The notes beneath the pieces were generated by a model, which worked only from the letters and a program-made list of their open reading frames with translations, had not been told where the DNA came from and did not search any database. The position numbers and the translations under genes are program-made. A stretch of DNA of 64,000 nt from the NCBI GenBank assembly GCA_033064195.1, contig JARBJD010000027.1, positions 124,001 to 188,000 on the forward strand. The letters run 5' to 3'. The DNA comes from Blattamonas nauphoetae (Eukaryota > Preaxostyla > Oxymonadida). This document shows positions 39,001-52,000 of this stretch, piece by piece (positions within the stretch are counted from its first letter, which is position 1; the number at the start of each line of letters is the position of its first letter).

Positions 39001-41956
39001 GACTCGGTATCATGTGAAAAGAATTGAGCAGGGATCGACAGAGATCCACATTGAAACAGCAGCCACTACAATCACTACACCTAGCGAACCTGCTCGCATC
39101 GAAGTTTGTGTACTCCAACTTCTGAGCGAAGATCGAACAAAATTAACACTTATCTTGACTGGTCAACTATTCAAGTCGACTCACATGTCCATCTGCCTCT
39201 TCAAAGGCTCTCACGAATGGCTTCATCTCACTTCTATTGCAGTTGAGAATGACACACACTGTTCAGTTGTGTTTCAGGTTGGAACAATCGAAGACTCTGA
39301 CACTCTCGCTTTTGGGAAGGACTACACACTCCAACAGTTCGGAAACTCGCCTTCGTTTGTGGTGATGAATGACATTGTGATTTCTGTTCCCAATCCTCCT
39401 TCTCTACACACGATCACGTTCTCTTTCGCAAACGATTTGAACACGAGCTGTGTTGTGGATGTGACAGGGAGTAATTTGGTGGCCTCGATAGAATACAACA
39501 TGACGCTGAACTCGTCACTGTTCGTGATCGTCCGTTTCTCGTCGTCGACGAAAGGAAAGTCAGATGAGATTCCGATTGGATGGGAAGGAGGACTGAAATT
39601 CGACACGGATTACACAGTGACATCGATCACACCTCTGAATGAGGAAAATGGAGACATCCTGCTTTTGGAGACTGTTTCAGGGGAGACAGGAAAGCGACCG
39701 TCATCTTTCAACATCTTCGCTGATTCATCGTCTTTGGAAGGAAGTCCGTTTTGTGGAGACTTGGAGAGAGCGTGCTCTTCGATGTCAGAAGTGTGGACGA
39801 TTGTTTGTGGACTTGTGATTGTTCGTCCGACGATTGAGATTGTTGATTCAGTGACGATGAATGAAGAGATTCGGATTGTTGGAGGGATGCATGTTGTGAT
39901 TCGAAATGGGACGAGTTCTGAACCGTCACTGATCGTTCCTTCGTCGTTCTCCGTGGATGAGATGTCTGGAGTGATTGATGTGGAAGCACCTGGATTCCTC
40001 GAGATTCGGAATGTGGATGTCTGGATTGAGTCATCTGATCCATCGTTCGTCTTCATCTCCGCGACAGAAGCGACGATCATTCTTCGAGAGGGATCGATCA
40101 CTGGACCAAAATCCTCTCCAACACGGAACGTGGAAGAATCCGACGATGTCTGTTCATGGACAACCGGAGTCCTCCATCTGACAGATTGCACTACAAATGT
40201 CTCACACCAAGATCTCACCCATCTCTCGCAGGGTGTGGTCAACATGAAAGGAGGAAATGTCTCGTTCGTCTCTTCTTTGTTTTCGGACAACTCTCCCGAC
40301 CATGTATCCTTCCCCTCTTTTCGCCGAAATCTGATGTGCTCTCACTATGGAACCGTTGATGTGGGGAGCCTAACGGGAGGAGATGGGACACTCGATCATC
40401 ATCATCTGTGGATGTCAGCTGAGGGATGCACTCTGACTGGCGAATGTGCCAAGCCACTGTCTCCTCTCTTCGTCCCATCACTGTCCGCATCATCGGTAGG
40501 CTCTTTCGACAAAAAGAAGGAACTCTTCGAAATTGAAGTGAAAGGATCAACTCTGATTCCGTGTGGCTTGTTTCTGGAAGTGTTTGAGGTGACGAAAGAA
40601 AAGAAAGAAGGAGCACAATCTCGACATCCACTCAACAGAAACACAACCACAACATTCACTGAGACTTCCATCAAACTCACTCTCCCCTCGTCGTCACTCA
40701 GTTCACTGAAACCTGAACTGGAATGGCGAGGTCGACTTGTTTTCGGAAAAGAACAAAAAACTGATTCAACATTCATCGTCCAACCAAACAGAATCGAGAG
40801 ACTCTCGCAATCAGTGAAAGAGAACATGAAATGGTGGCTCCCGCTTGTCATTGTCGTGGCTGTCGCTCTTCTAGTCGTGATTCTGCTGATTGTTGTGTGC
40901 ATGTGGAGGAGAAAGAAGAATGGTCGGAAGGAAGACAAAGAACCTCTGATGTCTCCACAAGAGATGGAAGTGGAGAAGTTTGAACAAGTTGAAGAAGATG
41001 CAAACGCACCCTCAGCTCATGTGTCTTCTGTTCGAGGACTGAATGGGAACACGCTGAATGTTGGGCATTGGACAGAGAACGAGCCAAATACCACACTGAA
41101 GAGATCAGAAGAGAAGGAAGAGCGAGATATTCCATTTGAGAACAGAGTGTGTGGACTGAGCTGTGGAGAGAAGGATGGAGTTGTGGAAGTTGTTGACAAG
41201 AAAGAGACACTTTATCGTCGTCTTCATGTTTTGAAGATTGGAGTGGACCAGCGTTGGGCGCAGTTGTCAGTTGCTCGAGGTCTGTCGCGAGCGATGAAGA
41301 TGTCACAGTATTCAGCGATTCTGACAGAGTTGACATCACACTCAGTTGTGTTGAGTGGAGAGAGGGCGATGAGTCTGATTCTGAAGTCAGACGCGAATCA
41401 ACCAGATCCAATCGCCGAACAGCCAACGCAACTGAATGAAGAAAACGATGAGAACAAACATGTGGATGAAATCACGGAACCTTCTCTCAACTTTTCGGTT
41501 CAAGAAACTGAACAGAAACCAGCCCATCCACAACCAGCTCAGATTGTTCGTCCTCACCCTCTTCGTCAGAGTGAAGTGCATCGTGATGATGTTCGCTGGC
41601 AAGCACCGGAAGAAGGGGAAGATCGAGAGGAAAAAAGGAAACACACCGAAGGAGAAGTTCAGAAAGCGATTGACCGAACGAAAGTGTCGGTTTTTCGGCT
41701 TGGCCTTGTCTTGTGGGAAATTGAGACTGGTCTTGTTCCATTCGCTGAGCAGGATGGAGTGAATGCTCATCGGAACCTGTCGATTGGGATTCTTCCGCCG
41801 ATGGAAGGAGTGGGAGAGAAGATGAAAGATCTGATTTCAGAATGCCTGTCTGTGAACCCTGACGATCGTCCATCTGTGGACTCGATCATTTCTCGACTGT
41901 CGTTGATGGATGGGTTGGTGTCAGCTCAGAAAGCACAACACGTCGCTCTCTCCTAA
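36050..41956 (+). CDS. Giant type I membrane protein: beta-helix, Ig-like repeats, pseudokinase tail
   Basis: This is a single open frame of 1,968 residues. It starts with a signal peptide (MIDVIIVLQILLTAQ). Residues 100-600 form a parallel beta-helix (pectin-lyase-like) with repeated GGAI/C.F..C turns. Residues 610-1240 hold Ig/IPT-like beta-sandwich repeats, including one 231-residue unit (38393-39085) that is multiplied in the neighbour. A further beta-rich region precedes one membrane segment (WWLPLVIVVAVALLVVILLI, about 1598-1620) with a basic stop-transfer (WRRKKNG). The cytoplasmic part ends in a kinase-like fold: RWQAPEE, SVFRLGLVLWEIETGLVPF and NPDDRPSVDSIISRL are present, but the HRD site is replaced by LTELTSHSVVL and no DFG or glycine loop is seen. 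It is thus a pseudokinase. A surface receptor or adhesin role is inferred. It lies 127 bp downstream of the kinase gene and is a tandem paralogue of the next gene. Confidence 0.85.
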   Translation: MIDVIIVLQILLTAQKPIYESRATLSSYLRKNDVGNFANRIPGSEIVHLQIDLTISSTIHIRSEELSLIGNNSSLLFHHAINLNSEHPLSSQNHDSSNSPNPTSDQQHNEGAAASIFMFDVSNSTFSVKGVHGNCNSGRNGICSISGSQVQFSSSMISSNGFSSPFMVRMFDCERCQQMSSISLIGVSHLSKTCTLPPLVGLLRPQTITPSAPNSDFDDPSLDAGAGVSIVGADLVVDSTSFTAGTGPLFSFGLAEEPSLTAICHSLRMETTLLGGSLVNVTSRRVETKRELLFGGGVSQRVVGCSIGRSSNHNSGTAMMDVNLGGNLRCANTSFSECRREGNADPSIINENITQTNIGRQFFDIFSTANLVSYSLCTFKDMIAATGESSGGSAICILSSVSLSIKECFFLRCHCVGSNDDGGAIFMHGFSALNQYFLLERSSFSECKTIGAGSNYAGCVFLISTPSVTINDCFFEKGEAQFDGALTLYSGTHSILFNCAFVLCSSVGSAGAVGIQGTATFEFFFVQFRLCSSTYYPNARDVFFLTLTLGQVTSDMFTNCDSSSGSPNVYFGSSGDSDDTFIPQLTSTPIISDIDIQFNEDRMLATVIVTASTAIGGTMGILLDGLIVPRLVHVVFGTETEPSQTGTAVVSSGPNGILPKADYTVLNYSISSSLFPPPTILNCECSLNDANTSLIIVSGWCLEDGNYVMKFKKGQNEEEKQISLTWVNSSTLRGTAPMYPSTAEGRLEWDTEYEVTRVVRRTPSEDIEIELSPMIKLTTPEEPIRIEGADCSLGGSKEKAGVVEFWGVGLSSGKGYTLKVQKKSSSGVLSGVDIELVGTLTQSSGCESGRFSHTEEIFGVSPCRLSYGSSYSVVGIVVGGVEGVVNAKVGFSVADEPCRLTKTTESEFTDAEKTKMELSFETRALSGNTDYSMVVESIVGEGKTVHEKEIVLSTNSNGEIEPISVKLYPREDDATQLKGQLEFGTRYHVKRIEQGSTEIHIETAATTITTPSEPARIEVCVLQLLSEDRTKLTLILTGQLFKSTHMSICLFKGSHEWLHLTSIAVENDTHCSVVFQVGTIEDSDTLAFGKDYTLQQFGNSPSFVVMNDIVISVPNPPSLHTITFSFANDLNTSCVVDVTGSNLVASIEYNMTLNSSLFVIVRFSSSTKGKSDEIPIGWEGGLKFDTDYTVTSITPLNEENGDILLLETVSGETGKRPSSFNIFADSSSLEGSPFCGDLERACSSMSEVWTIVCGLVIVRPTIEIVDSVTMNEEIRIVGGMHVVIRNGTSSEPSLIVPSSFSVDEMSGVIDVEAPGFLEIRNVDVWIESSDPSFVFISATEATIILREGSITGPKSSPTRNVEESDDVCSWTTGVLHLTDCTTNVSHQDLTHLSQGVVNMKGGNVSFVSSLFSDNSPDHVSFPSFRRNLMCSHYGTVDVGSLTGGDGTLDHHHLWMSAEGCTLTGECAKPLSPLFVPSLSASSVGSFDKKKELFEIEVKGSTLIPCGLFLEVFEVTKEKKEGAQSRHPLNRNTTTTFTETSIKLTLPSSSLSSLKPELEWRGRLVFGKEQKTDSTFIVQPNRIERLSQSVKENMKWWLPLVIVVAVALLVVILLIVVCMWRRKKNGRKEDKEPLMSPQEMEVEKFEQVEEDANAPSAHVSSVRGLNGNTLNVGHWTENEPNTTLKRSEEKEERDIPFENRVCGLSCGEKDGVVEVVDKKETLYRRLHVLKIGVDQRWAQLSVARGLSRAMKMSQYSAILTELTSHSVVLSGERAMSLILKSDANQPDPIAEQPTQLNEENDENKHVDEITEPSLNFSVQETEQKPAHPQPAQIVRPHPLRQSEVHRDDVRWQAPEEGEDREEKRKHTEGEVQKAIDRTKVSVFRLGLVLWEIETGLVPFAEQDGVNAHRNLSIGILPPMEGVGEKMKDLISECLSVNPDDRPSVDSIISRLSLMDGLVSAQKAQHVALS

Positions 41957-43045
41957 CGCTCTCCACATCACTCTCCAACTCCACATCACACGACACCGTT
42001 CCTCACCAATCACTCCACAGCTTTACTCAAAAAGTCGGCGTCACTCTTCTGCTCTCCAAATCACACCCCTCATTTCACTCAACGAACACTTCGTGGAGTT
42101 GAAGATGGATTCATGTCTTGCCATCTCTCTCCACTTCGAACAATCTCCATTTCAATCTTGCTTCATTGTGGAGCAGAAGAAACACCGGCTGTCGAGAAGG
42201 CATCAATCTGAGCAACAATCCATTCATTCACTCGTCTTCTTTTGATCTCCTTCACTCTTCTTTGATCGTCTTCATTCAGCAACTCCTGTTTTCAGACGTC
42301 TTCATTTCTCTCCTTGGAACACTTTCTGGACATCTGCAACGACTGTTGGAAAGCTCTTTCTTGTTCTGGTTTTGTGTGAGATGATGTTTTGCCCTTGGCT
42401 GTTGTTCTTCATCTCACTTCATCTTCATCTCTCATGTCTCTCCACACTTCACTCACATTCTGATTCCACTTCGCACTTCATTTTTCACTCGACTTGGCCT
42501 TTCTCTGTCGAAAAAGAGGAGTGGAAGAGAATTGGACGGATGACCAGAATGACCGAACTGTCACAGCAAGTTGATGAACACAGGGACTGATGCCGGTTTC
42601 GTTCATCTCAGAATAATTCTTCATTTTTTCGGTCCGATCGCTTGTCCCAAGAAGCTCTCAGCAGATGTCTCAGCTTGTCATGCCATTCCACAAAGAATCC
42701 ATTGAAATTTCGTCATCTTCAGCTTTCAAAGTTCTTTGTAGTCTTCACCTGAAAGATTGACCTCCAACAATATCAAATTGTCCTTCCAAATCCTTCTAAG
42801 ACCACAATAAATGGAACGTATGAGCAGTTCTCCCTGTTGATTTCATGAATTGCGCAATCCATTTTCGCGTCGACAGTTCCCCTTCAGACCTACATAGTTG
42901 CGAACGAGGCTCTCCAGAATGAGTTCCATCTTAAAAGCTAGACAGAGAGTCATGACGGAGTTCATAAAGATTTCAGTTTCGCCACAGTGGATTCGGAAAA
43001 ATATGTTGATGGGCTGCGGGAAAGAGTGCGAAACTGGTCCTGTAG
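41957..43045. other. Intergenic DNA duplicated between the two paralogues
   Basis: About 42090-42560 is clearly similar to 57680-58160 downstream of the second gene (for example TCTTGTTCTGGTTTTGTGTG and CCCTTGGCTGTTGTTCTTCA). The 65 bp before the second gene's start (from 42990) match the 65 bp before the first gene's start (GGGCTGCGGGAAAGAGTGCG). The duplication unit therefore included both flanks. Short open frames starting M(D/E)S(C/R)LAISL occur in both copies but diverge at once, so I do not call a gene. Confidence 0.6.
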
Positions 43046-46000
43046 ATGAATCGTGTCATCATCGTTCTGCAAATCCTTCTAACTGCGCAAAATCTAATCT
43101 ATGAATCCCGAGCTTCTTTATCAAGCGATTTGAGCAAGAATGATGTTGGGAACTTCGGCAACAGAAATCCGGGATCGGATATTGTTCATCTCCCGAATGA
43201 CCTCACAGTCTCGTCGACGATCCAGATCATATCCGAAGAACTGTCATTGATTGGCAATAACACATCCTTGTTGTTCCATCATGACTTGAATCACAACTCT
43301 GAACGTCCTCTCTCATCGCGAAATCACGATTCATCCAACTCACCAAATCCAACATCGGAACAACAAGTCAATGAAGGTGAGACTTCATTGATATTTATGT
43401 TCGATGTCTCAAATAGCACGTTTTGCGTGAAAGGCGTTCATATGAACTGCAACTCGGGAAGAAATGGGATCTGTTCGATCTCAGCCTCTCAAGTCCAGTT
43501 TTCGTCAAGCTCAATCTCATCAAACGGGCTTTCATCGCCATTTATGGTCAGGACATTCGATCGCGAAGCATCTCAGCGGATGTCATCCATTTCCCTCCTC
43601 GGCGTGACTCTCCTTTCAAAAACATGGACCCTTCCGCCTCTCGTTGGACTTCTCCGCCCACCAACCATCGTCCCATCTGCCCCCAACTCCAATTATGATG
43701 ACCCCTCGTTGGATTCTGGACCAGGTGTATCTGTTGTCGGAGCGGGCCTTGTGTTCGGCTCCACGTCGTTCTCAGCTGGAACTGGCCCTCTCTTCTCGTT
43801 CGGACTCGCAGAAGAACCGTTGCTGGCCGAAGTTATGCACTCAATTCAAGTGGTGACAACACTTTTGGGTAGTTCGCTGGTGAATGTCACAAGCAGAAAT
43901 GTGGAGGCGCGGAGGGAACAGCTGTTTGGGGGAGGAGTGAGTCAGCGAGTGGTTGGATGCACGATTGATCAGAGTACGAACCACAACAGCGGGACAGCGA
44001 TGGTGGATGTGAACTTGGGAGGGAACTTGAGATGTGTGAACACTTCGTTCAGCGACTGCCGACGCGAAGGGAATGCCGATCCACCGTTCATCAACGAGAA
44101 CATCACTCAGACCACCATCGGCCGCAAAATCTTCGACTCCTCTTCCACCGTCACTCTCATCTCGTACTCACTCTGCACATTCAAAGATATGACATCTGCG
44201 GACGGTGTTGGAAATGCAGGAGGATCAGCGATCTACGTCAACAAATCCTCACCCTCCCTCTCCGTCAAAGACTGTTTCTTCCAGAACTGCAAATCTACCA
44301 CCAATGGCGATGACGGGGGAGCAATCTGCATCTTGGGACTTACCGACAGTGATCAATCGTTCCTGCTTGTGCGTTCTTCCTTCTCTGAATGCAAGTCGGT
44401 TGGAACAGCATCCAATTATGCTGGAAGTGTCTTCGTGGATAGGACTCGAGTCACCATTGCAGACAGTTTCTTTGAGAAATCAACTGCAGGATGCGACGGG
44501 GCTCTCACTCTCTACGCCCGCACGCACAGCATCCTCTTCAACTGCGCCTTCGTCCTCTGCTCCTCAGAACACTTCGCCGGGGCTGTGGGCATCCACTTCA
44601 CGACGATCTTCCAGTTCTTCTTCGTGCAGTTTCGACAGTGTTCATCAACTTATTCTCCCGATGCACGTGATGTCTTCTTGCGTCAGGTTTCGACCTCTGA
44701 CGTCACTTCAGACATGTTCACAAACTGCGACTCCACGTCTGGTTCACCCAACGTGTATTTCGAAACAGGGCCCGTTTCCAACAGCACTTTCATCCCCCAA
44801 ATCCAAAAATCGTCAATTCCATCCATCTCACTCTCGGTCAAGTTCAATGATCTTCAAGAGCTGGCCACTGTGACTGTGACAGCTTCGACAGCGATTGGAG
44901 GGACGATGGGGATTCTGCTGGATGGGCTGATTGTGCCTCGCCTCATCCATGTCACTTTCGGAACAGAAACAGAGCCAAGCCAAACAGGAACAGCAGTTGT
45001 CTCATCAGGACCAAATGGAATCCTTCCGAAAGCAGATTACACAGTTCTCAACTATTCCATCAGTTCTTCGCTCGTCACTCCCCTGATTTTGGGATGTGTC
45101 TGCTCTCCACAGGATTCTGACACAATCATCCTCGTTGTCGACGGCTGGCGATTTGGGGAAGGAAACTTTGTCTTGTTTGTCCAGGCAGGAGCAAGCAGTG
45201 AAGTGAAGGAGGTCAGATTGAATCGACTCGACAAGAACACTCTTCATGGAACAGCACCGCTTTATCCATCGACAGCAAAAGGACGGTTGGACTGGGATAC
45301 AGAATACGAAGTGACCAAAGTTGTGATTGAAGCAGTGGACAACATTGGATCAATTGTTCCGCTTCAAACGCTCAAGTTCTCCACTCCGAAAGAGCCGATT
45401 AGGATTGAAGGAGCAGACTGCTGGCTGGGAGGCTCGAAGGAGAAAGCGGGAGTTGTGGAGTTTTGGGGAGTGGGTCTGTCGAGTGGGAAGGGATACACAC
45501 TGAAAGTGCAGAAAAAATCGTCGTCGGGAGTGTTGTCTGGAGTGGATATTGAGTTGGTTGGGACGCTGACACAGTCTTCGGGAAGTGAATCGGGGCGATT
45601 CTGTCACACTGAGGAGATCTTCGGAGTGTCGCCTGGTCGTCTTTCATATGGGTCGAATTACTCTGTGGTTGGGATTGTTGTGGAAGGAGTAGAAGGAGTG
45701 GTGAACGCGAAAGTTGGGTTCTCAGTTGCTGATGAGCCTTGTCGATTGACGAAAATGACAGGGAGCGAGTTCAAGGATGCCGAAAAGACACGAATGGAAC
45801 TGTCATTTGAAACGCGTGCTCTTTCTGCGAACACGGACTATTCAATGGTGGTGGAGTCGATTGTTGGAGAAGGAAAAACAGTTCACGAAAAGGAGATTGT
45901 GTTGAGTACGAACTCGAATGGAGAGATTGAACCGATGTCAGTGAAACTTTATCCTCGTGAAGAAGAAGAAACGAAACTGAAAGGCCAACTGGAGTTTGGG

Positions 46001-49000
46001 ACTCAGTATTGTGTGAAACGGATTGAGAAAGGATCGACTGAAGTCCACATCGAAACAGCGGGCACAACATTCTGGACGCCTCAAGAACCGATTCGGATTG
46101 AAGGAGCAGACTGCTGGCTGGGAGGCTCGAAGGAGAAAGCGGGAGTTGTGGAGTTTTGGGGAGTGGGTCTGTCGAGTGGGAAGGGATACACACTGAAAGT
46201 GCAGAAAAAATCGTCGTCGGGAGTGTTGTCTGGAGTGGATATTGAGTTGGTTGGGACGCTGACACAGTCTTCGGGAAGTGAATCGGGGCGATTCTGTCAC
46301 ACTGAGGAGATCTTCGGAGTGTCGCCTGGTGGTATTTCATATGGGTCGAATTACTCTGTGGTTGGGATTGTTGTGGAAGGAGTAGAAGGAGTGGTGAACG
46401 CGAAAGTTGGGTTCTCAGTTGCTGATGAGCCTTGTCGATTGACGAAAATGACAGGGAGCGAGTTCAAGGATGCCGAAAAGACACGAATGGAACTGTCATT
46501 TGAAACGCGTGCTCTTTCTGCGAACACGGACTATTCAATGGTGGTGGAGTCGATTGTTGGAGAAGGAAAAACAGTTCACGAAAAGGAGATTGTGTTGAGA
46601 ACGAACTCGAATGGAGAGATTGAACCGATGTCAGTGAAACTTTATCCTCGTGAAGAAGAAGAAACGAAACTGAAAGGCCAACTGGAGTTTGGGACTCAGT
46701 ATTGTGTGAAACGGATTGAGAAAGGATCGACTGAAGTCCACATCGAAACAGCGGGCACAACATTCTGGACGCCTCAAGAACCGATTCGGATTGAAGGAGC
46801 AGACTGCTGGCTGGGAGGTGTTCCCTCCGCTCACACCATAACCAAACCAGGGCCATCAACTGTTGAGTCTCACAACGGGGAAGTGGAAGAATGGGTGGCC
46901 CGATCTATCTACACAAACAAACTTCATAGATATTCTCATTAGTTTTTACAAAACTATCTCCGACAATCTTCGATTACTATCTCGTTAACACGACTAATAA
47001 GCCAATCAATGATACTTCTCGTAGTTTTCATTTGAATGTATCCGCAACGAAATGACATCTCTCAAGCGTAGTACAATGGTCAAGCTGTACAACAACTTTG
47101 TCCGCACTCAAGATAGTGCCGTTACTGAAACAATAAGGACTAAGATGGGATAAGTGGGCAAAAGGACGCCACGCAATTGAATCCAAATAATCCATCGAAG
47201 ATTGACGGAGGTACCAGTTGGAGGGTTAGTACCGAAAGAATAAACGGAACAAGACACTACGTCCGGGTTTCAATACTTTCTTCGAACGGAGGCATATACA
47301 TGAACGGGGGTAGGCTCAATCAACATGAGTGCTACTCCCACCACGCAACAAACAGTTTCGACATGAAAAAATGCAAAGGTCTTATCTCTACCCGCTACCA
47401 GATTGCGGGAGGGTCAAATAGCGAGATTGGACGCAAACAGCCGACTTCCGAAGACAAAGTCACCAAAGTGGTTCGGTGGACCTTCCCGACAAGGTTAACG
47501 CCAAGCAAAGTCACCAAACACCCACCAGGTGGGGATGCCCTCGGACTACAAGCGAGATATTTGGGTTGGTATCGCCAAAGAGGTCCCCGCTCTTGCGAAC
47601 TAAATCAGCGATCAAGAACCTCAAAAGTCACCTAAAGATGGATACTAATGCTCTGTTGTCAAATGAGAACCACTTATTTTCGATTTCGGAAGACTGAAAT
47701 GAGGAAATATCGTTTTTCCACAACCATTTCAATATTGGCCCATCTCAATCTGAGAAGCAGCAACTAGCATGAGGACTATCCGAAATACACTTCGATCCAA
47801 CCGAAGAATGCAGACGCACTTTAAAGTTCGACCAAAAACCATTCAGGAGTACATTCAGATCGAGCAACAACATGAAGAGCTAAAACACCAAACAATGACC
47901 ACGACCTTCAGCATGACACCTAAATACACTTTCAAATAACTCATAGAAACCTGATTTGAACATTTTGCTGTGACAGGGTGACTCTTCATCTCGAATTTCA
48001 CCGACAGAGAAAGCTCCACACTATTTCGCATCTTTGGGACCACGACAGAATGTTCAGATCGAATGAACTGATATTCATGACAACCATGTTGTACTTAAGC
48101 ACCGAACGCTGGTACTCGCTCAAAATCTGGTGAGAAAATGGAGTGGAACACGACAACCCTGTGATACTCTAAAACAGGAAAGAAATCATCTTGACCTTAA
48201 TGCAGCCATCCAAATCAAAGACGGGACGGGTTAACAATTCCAAATCTTCCAGCACTCGTTCCCAAACGGAAGAAAGAAATTTATCCGTGAAATCCACTGT
48301 TTCGGAGTCCCAATCCGGGATCAGCGATGGACACCGATAATTCGAGTAATTCCTAGACAACTCGGAAACTGTGATCAACTTACATTTCGAATGGACACAA
48401 GCTGAGAACATGTACTCAAACGGCAACCGCAACAGCTCAACTTCAGAAAGCGTTATACCAGAGGGCAGAAAGAAGTAAAGATGGAGCAATCCGAAGCCAC
48501 ACGAAGCCGTCGAGCTACTCCAGTCTCCACCTCAGACGTGTTCACAAAGTGGGAAGATGTTGGAACTGACAAAACATTATTCAGGTCCATCATCACAATG
48601 ATAGTGTGAAACAACAGAAATGAGTCGGGTCAACCCACTCGCTCCGACATGGAAGAAGAGCAGGTCAAGAAGATATCAGCCACGACTATCAGGCTCAATG
48701 TTTCGTCCTCCAGTCTGTAGAACATGAAGGACAAGTCTGAGGAACAGAAATTCGCTTCTTGGAGAGCATGGGATGGTTCTCTCAATACACCTTTCTTCGT
48801 ACGATTGACCGAAGACAGAGCAAGTGCCAAGCCAGACAGTCGGTGAGAGCAGAAAGTGAAAGAGATAAACAGATGCGGAAAAGGAAGGAACGACAGCGTT
48901 TCATCGGCGCATCGCCTTCTTTCGGAGCAAAGACAGTCTTGTCGAAGCGTCGGCTGAGCTAGAGTGAAAGGCAACGTCAAATAGCCAGGTGCACACGGGG

Positions 49001-52000
49001 CTACACAGAGGAAGGGAACGACCCATCTGAAGCAACGCAACCCAGAAGGAGCAAGATTCCTCGGTGACATTTCGAATTCGAGCCTCAAGGAGAGCCCAGC
49101 AAGGAACCATCAAGAAATGGTCCAGTCTTCAAGTGAGATTATTGGACGATGTTTCTCACATCATCAGATGACTCAACGGGAACGATCGTTTTCACTGAGA
49201 AGGGATGGACTCGCAGGCAAGATGCTCATGGCACGAACAGTAAAAGACATTTTTTGAACGACGATCGCAGGCGTATGTTCACTGTCTCCCGGATACTAAT
49301 GAACAAGGACACATAATGGGGTCATCTTGAACTCGATCATCGCAATGTGGACTGATGTTGAGTGTACCCTCTGCGCAGCACTGAACAGGGAAGACGGAAC
49401 GATGGACAACGTCATTCTCGTTGGAAAAGCGTGTTGAGAAAGATTTGCATCCGGCAGTAAACCTGAGAATCTCCCAGCGACGCTCAGGGGACATACTATG
49501 AATCAACCAGAGTGAAGAGGAATCAAGGAGACTATTACATCTGAGCTCGTCAAACCCGACTCTGCAGCTCAAGTCAGCTGCCTGGCGCGGTGAGACAGGA
49601 GATGAATGACATCGCATTCAAGACGACAACCCAGGAGTCGTGACGTGTCCAAATCAGGAGCTCGTCTCCAACGAGTCCATCGCTATCCCGTCGAATGTTC
49701 ATTCCACAGTCAAAATCTCATCAAGACGAGAAGCAGATACGTTTCATGAGTTCTTCAGTCGGACTCGTGAAGGAAGAAGATGAAGAGCAGCACGACATCA
49801 CGCTTCCATGATGTAGGTGGTGCAAGCCATGAGGAATTCGCGTAGTATCATGAGAAAGTGTTTGAAGCAGAGGTTGCGGTGGATGACAAGTGAGGAAAGA
49901 TATACGCCTCGGTGATGGATGGGGTTGGAACTATTTCCGAATGAGATGAACAGATGCGCTTCAAGATAAGCGAGAGAGTGTCCACATGATTCGCTTCAAG
50001 AGAAGCGAGAGAGTGTTCACATGATTCGCTTCAAGATAAGCGAGAGAGTGTTCACAAGATTCGCTTCAAGATAAGCGAGAGAGTGTCCACATGATTCGCT
50101 TCAAGAGAAGCGAGAGAGTGTTCACAAGATTCGCTTCAAGATAAGCGAGAGAGTGTCCACATGATTCGCTTCAAGAGAAGCGAGAGAGTGTTCACATGAT
50201 TCGCTTCAAGATAAGCGAGAGAGTGTCCACATGATTCGCTTCAAGAAGCGAGAGTGTTCACAAGATTCGCTTCAAGATAAGCGAGAGAGTGTCCACATGA
50301 TTCGCTTCAAGAGAAGCGAGAGTGTTCACAAGATTCGCTTCAAGATAAGCGAGAGAGTGTTCACAAGATTCGCTTCAAGATAAGCGAGAGAGTGTTCACA
50401 AGATTCGCTTCAAGATAAGCGAGAGTGTTCACAAGATTCGCTTCAAGATAAGCGAGAGAGTGTTCACAAGATTCGCTTCAAGATAAGCGGCAGTGTTCAC
50501 AAAATTCGCCTTCTGTTTAAGAATGGCTGGAGTGTCAAGCGAGGCATCAGAGTCTTCACCCTGTTCGCCTCCTCGTCAGCGGGTGAATTTGAGTTTGTGA
50601 CAAGAGGAACAAGGTTGGGGAAGGATGACAGGAAGCAACAGCTGGTGGCAGCCCCTTCGGGGGCACGGCCATATTGAACAAAGGACAGATCAAGGACCTC
50701 TCTTTTCTTTTCTCATTTTTCGAGTCCTGTTTTAGCAACTCTCCTTTCAATACTCAACAGTTGATGGCCCTGGTTTGGTTATGGTGTGAGCGGAGGGAAC
50801 ACCTTTTAACCAAACCAGTGCCCATCAACATGGGCATCTGCCACACAACTGTTGAGGGACAAGCCTCGAGGACATCTCGGCTTGTGCTGCGGTAGAGGCA
50901 GCCCGCTCTTCCGTCAGCGGAATCGAGCTTGCGCAGTAGAGGCGCATTTATTTGAAACCCTTTGGTGTTTTCATTTCACTCGTTCTTTTGAACCTCTCCT
51001 GTTTTCTCCAGTTTTTCTTCCCCGGTGGGGCTTTTCTGGAGCAGTGGGGAAAGATACCCACATTTTTTTGACTCATCAACGGCCCCCACTTGGGCAGAAC
51101 TGACACTGTGGCCCTTGAGCCCCTTGTCGTATACCTGTATGACAGGTTTTTTTTCGATGTCAAACTGTCAATCTTTTTTATCTATGGGAACTGATCACAA
51201 CAGGATCTTGTCAAGCTCTCGAATCGTGCCCTGGGTAGTTGAAAACATGTTGTAATCTCTTTTTACTTCGTTTTGGAAAGCCATTCAGGTAGAAACAGAT
51301 GTAGTTGTGCGTGATGAGAATTTCAAAACAACAATGTAATGATGATGAAATGTGATTTTAAAACTCCTGAGTTGGAACAAACAATGTCAAAAAAGACAGA
51401 ATAAAACCGTTTGTTGAGATATATCTCAATGAAGAAGCCCAAAAGCAGGCTGATGAAAGTATCGTGTGAGAGGCGAATCAAGACTATAGTGGCAAGAAAG
51501 ATGGTTTGATTGGATCACAACTATCGTTTTGACATCATTGGAGGGTCTAATTCGGTTCACTGAACCATGTGAAGCAAAAATCAACGTAGACGTGATCAGA
51601 AGGTAAGATGTGGGTTCTAAATAAGATGAATAAATGAAAAAATGTGATCGACCACTGAATAAGCAGGAATTTGGTTTGAATCTCTCATCTCTTGCGTATA
51701 TCGCTTGTTTTAGGCAATGTTGTGAGTATCGTTGTTCTGTGAAATAACAGGCTGATCAACTGGAAAATGATGAAGAAAAGTAGTCAATAGAGCATACAGA
51801 TCATGAAAATGTCGCCTGAATGAACATTCAGATGAATTAACGATCAAATTTAAGAATCGAGGGTGAGGTTTTGTCAAAAGCTCGTGTGGAATGGTTATTG
51901 AACAGATCCAGGTCTGATTTGACAAAGAAATGGTGTCGATTTTGTTTGCATTTGTGACGAAAATGAAATATGTTTCTTATGCTTCTGTTCTTTGCATGGA